The position numbers and the translations under genes were made by a program. The notes beneath the pieces were generated by a model. It searched no databases. It saw nothing but the letters and a program-made list of their open reading frames with translations, and was not told where the DNA came from. Positions 61,992-64,000 of a DNA stretch of 64,000 nucleotides are shown one piece after another; the first letter of the stretch is position 1, and each line of letters begins with the position of its first letter. Origin of the DNA: Hyalangium versicolor. GTDB lineage: Bacteria > Myxococcota > Myxococcia > Myxococcales > Myxococcaceae. The stretch spans positions 1 to 64,000 of the forward strand of contig NZ_JAHXBF010000019.1 of NCBI RefSeq assembly GCF_020103695.1, in the 5' to 3' direction.

Positions 61992-64000
61992 GTGCGCATC
62001 TTCATCGCCAGAATCCATCGGATGCTTTCCCTGCTGCTCTGGGGCTACGTCGTCTGTGCCTTTGGATGCCTGGACGGCACCCAGAACGAAGGACTGTCGT
62101 CGGTAGGGACGATCGACAACCCCTACAATCAAGGCCAGGCGGTCAGCGGCATCACCGCCCAATCCGGTGGCAGTGTCTTCCTCATCGGGAGCGGCATCTA
62201 CGACATCACCGGTCCGGCTGCGGAGATCGGAATGATGGGATTTGCCGTCCCGGAGCAGAAGACCGCCGGCATCCACATGCGGCTGCGGTCACGGGCCTTC
62301 GTCATCGGCGACGAGACGAAGCGGGTCGTCTTTGTCAGCGCCGACCTGGGCCAGATCTTCCAGATGGTCAAAGTCAAAGTGAGCGAGAAGCTCGCGGCCA
62401 ATCCCGAACTCTCGAGGTACTACAGCGCGAAGAACGTCCTCCTGTCGGCGACGCATACCCACAGCGGTCCTGGGGGTTTTTCGGGCTACTTCCTGTACGA
62501 CGCGACCATCAACGGGTTCGTGAAACAGAACTTCAACGCCATCGTGGAGGGCATCTACCAGTCCATCCTGCGTGCCCATAACAACGTGAAGCCCGGGAGG
62601 ATCCTCGTCAACGAAGGGCGAATCGAAGGTTGCGGCGGCAACCGCGCGGTGGAGGCCTACAACAACAACCCCGCGGCGGAGCGAGCCCGGTATGAGAGCA
62701 ACACGGACCAGACCATGACGCTCCTGAAGTTCGTCGGTCTCGACGGCGAGGAGATCGGCACGGTGAACTGGTACGCGGTACACCCGGACAGCATCGGCCC
62801 CGAGAACAAGCTCATCAGCGGCGACAACAAGGGCTGGGCGTCGTACCTCTTCGAGAAGGACAAGGGGGCCAATTACCTGGCCTCCAAGACGTTCGTGGCT
62901 GCCTTCGCGCAGGGGAATGCCGGCGACGTGACGCCGAACATCGGGTTCAGCCAGGCGCCTCCCGCTCTGACCTTCGAGGAGAATCCCAGCCTGGAGAACG
63001 CCGTCCTCAAGCAGTACACGAAGGCCAAGGAGCTCTACAACGGAGCCACGCGGGAGCTGGCCGGCTCGGTGGATTTCCGCCACGAGTGGGTGGACATGCG
63101 GACGCTCTACGTCGCCTCAGCCGGAACCACGACCTGCGCAGCCGGCATGGGTGCCTCCTTCTCAGCGGGCAGCCCGTATGACAATCCGAGCCCCGCGCCG
63201 CTCTTTCCCAACGGGACCACGGTCGACAGCGTGCAGTGGAGCGAGGACTCCGGCAGGGCGGCGCTCTATCAACTCCTGAGCGGCGCCTTCGCCTTCGCCT
63301 GGCCGGCGACCCACGATGCGGCATACACGCAGTGTCATGCGGAGAAGCCGGTGCTGATCCCCACCGGTGTGGCTCACGTCAATCTCTTCGGTCCGACGAT
63401 GACGCCGCAGATCATGCCCCTCCAGGTGTTGAAGATAGGGAATCTGGCCGTCGTCGCCGTGCCCACCGAGGTGACCACCATGTCGGGTCGCCGCATGAAG
63501 GACACGGTGAAGACGGAGCTGGCGAGCGTCGGAGTCGACACGGCGGTCATCGCCAGTCTCTCCAACTCATACGCGTCCTATCTGGCCACCCGCGAGGAGT
63601 ACGCCCTTCAGTGGTATGAGGGAGCCTGCACGCAGTTCGGCCCGAACGAACTGGCCGCCTTCCAGCAGGAATACGCCCGGCTGAGCAGGGCCATCGTCAG
63701 CGGCGCCGATGTCGCGCCCGGCCCCACACCCGAGGACGTGACGGACCAGACGGTCGATCTGACTCCGAAGGTGGTGCTGGACGACAAGCCGCTCGACAAG
63801 AACTTCGGGAGCGTGATGGCCCCGCCTGCCGCGAGCTATGCGCGGGGGAGCCTGGTGACCGTGCAGTTCTGGGGAGGACACCCGAACAACGATCTCCAGA
63901 CGCAGGGTTCGTTCCTGACGGTCGAAAAGCAGGTGAACGGCGCATGGGTCGCGATCGCGTGGGATTGGGACCCGGAGACGACGTACCGGTGGGAACGGAA
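61992..64000 (+). CDS. neutral/alkaline ceramidase, partial (runs off right edge)
   Basis: Hydrolyses ceramide to sphingoid base and fatty acid. About 669 residues are visible without a stop. GTG at 61992 lies 6 bases after GGAGG; ATG at 61986 directly abuts it and is less likely. The leader ends CAFGC, a probable lipobox. Zinc ligands of the family are in ATHTHSGPGG, NWYAVHPDS, VPTEVTTMSGRRM and NSYASYLATREEY. The catalytic motif GDVSPN of known enzymes reads GDVTPN here, Thr314 replacing the nucleophile Ser. Only the C-terminal Ig-like end is missing. It may degrade prey or host sphingolipids, or the cell's own. Confidence 0.9.
   Translation, partial: MRIFIARIHRMLSLLLWGYVVCAFGCLDGTQNEGLSSVGTIDNPYNQGQAVSGITAQSGGSVFLIGSGIYDITGPAAEIGMMGFAVPEQKTAGIHMRLRSRAFVIGDETKRVVFVSADLGQIFQMVKVKVSEKLAANPELSRYYSAKNVLLSATHTHSGPGGFSGYFLYDATINGFVKQNFNAIVEGIYQSILRAHNNVKPGRILVNEGRIEGCGGNRAVEAYNNNPAAERARYESNTDQTMTLLKFVGLDGEEIGTVNWYAVHPDSIGPENKLISGDNKGWASYLFEKDKGANYLASKTFVAAFAQGNAGDVTPNIGFSQAPPALTFEENPSLENAVLKQYTKAKELYNGATRELAGSVDFRHEWVDMRTLYVASAGTTTCAAGMGASFSAGSPYDNPSPAPLFPNGTTVDSVQWSEDSGRAALYQLLSGAFAFAWPATHDAAYTQCHAEKPVLIPTGVAHVNLFGPTMTPQIMPLQVLKIGNLAVVAVPTEVTTMSGRRMKDTVKTELASVGVDTAVIASLSNSYASYLATREEYALQWYEGACTQFGPNELAAFQQEYARLSRAIVSGADVAPGPTPEDVTDQTVDLTPKVVLDDKPLDKNFGSVMAPPAASYARGSLVTVQFWGGHPNNDLQTQGSFLTVEKQVNGAWVAIAWDWDPETTYRWER

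Overview
The window is high-GC DNA with tightly packed genes. The gene content points to a predatory or saprophytic myxobacterium, most likely of the Cystobacter/Archangium group. It has a DUF2381 protein next to a Ser/Thr kinase, many secreted lipoproteins and hydrolases, two large RND proteins, a thermolysin-like protease and sphingolipid genes. This assignment is inference from gene content; no rRNA or other marker gene lies in the window. No tRNA, rRNA or CRISPR array was seen.

Layout. 1-4500: the end of an ISAzo13-type transposase, a cysteine-peptidase-like gene that appears cut by it, a PrxQ peroxiredoxin, a protein with a histone-H1-like tail, an aldo/keto reductase and a stress-type flavin-binding protein, closed by a terminator. 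4595-10612: an apparent operon for inositol lipids and sphingolipids (ino1, PAP2/inositol-phosphorylceramide synthase, CDP-alcohol phosphatidyltransferase fused to GtrA, a secreted lipocalin-like protein, a DSP-type phosphatase and a fatty-acid/ceramide hydroxylase). 10640-13977: pirin, an isochorismatase-family hydrolase, an ABM-domain membrane protein and a LysR regulator. 14139-20126: a GH13 amylase lipoprotein, two paralogous POTRA-like lipoproteins and a PhoD-like phosphatase.

20176-33924 reads as a beta-glucan utilisation locus. A peptide/oligosaccharide-type ABC importer (binding protein, two permeases, two ATPases) runs straight into GH1 and GH3 glycosidases. It is flanked by two secreted F5/8C-domain enzymes on the other strand, a beta-helix protein and a GH128 endo-beta-1,3-glucanase. 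Three palindromic operator-like sites lie before the binding-protein gene. The proposed flow is extracellular cutting by GH128, import by the ABC system, then hydrolysis to glucose by GH1 and GH3.

34100-47300: a second aldo/keto reductase with a dyad-rich promoter, a membrane-anchored atypical kinase with a DUF2381 partner, a hydrolase/MarR/MFS group in which the MFS gene is frameshifted and a perfect 18-bp palindrome fills the hydrolase promoter, and two divergent MMPL-type RND proteins. 47300-57104: low-complexity secreted proteins, glycogen debranching enzyme GlgX, an M4 protease, and a P450 with a flavoprotein upstream. 57273-64000: a large lipoprotein with one CxxCH heme motif, a small secreted protein, a relic of a decayed gene, a LysR/VOC divergent pair, and a neutral ceramidase running off the right edge whose catalytic-serine position holds threonine.
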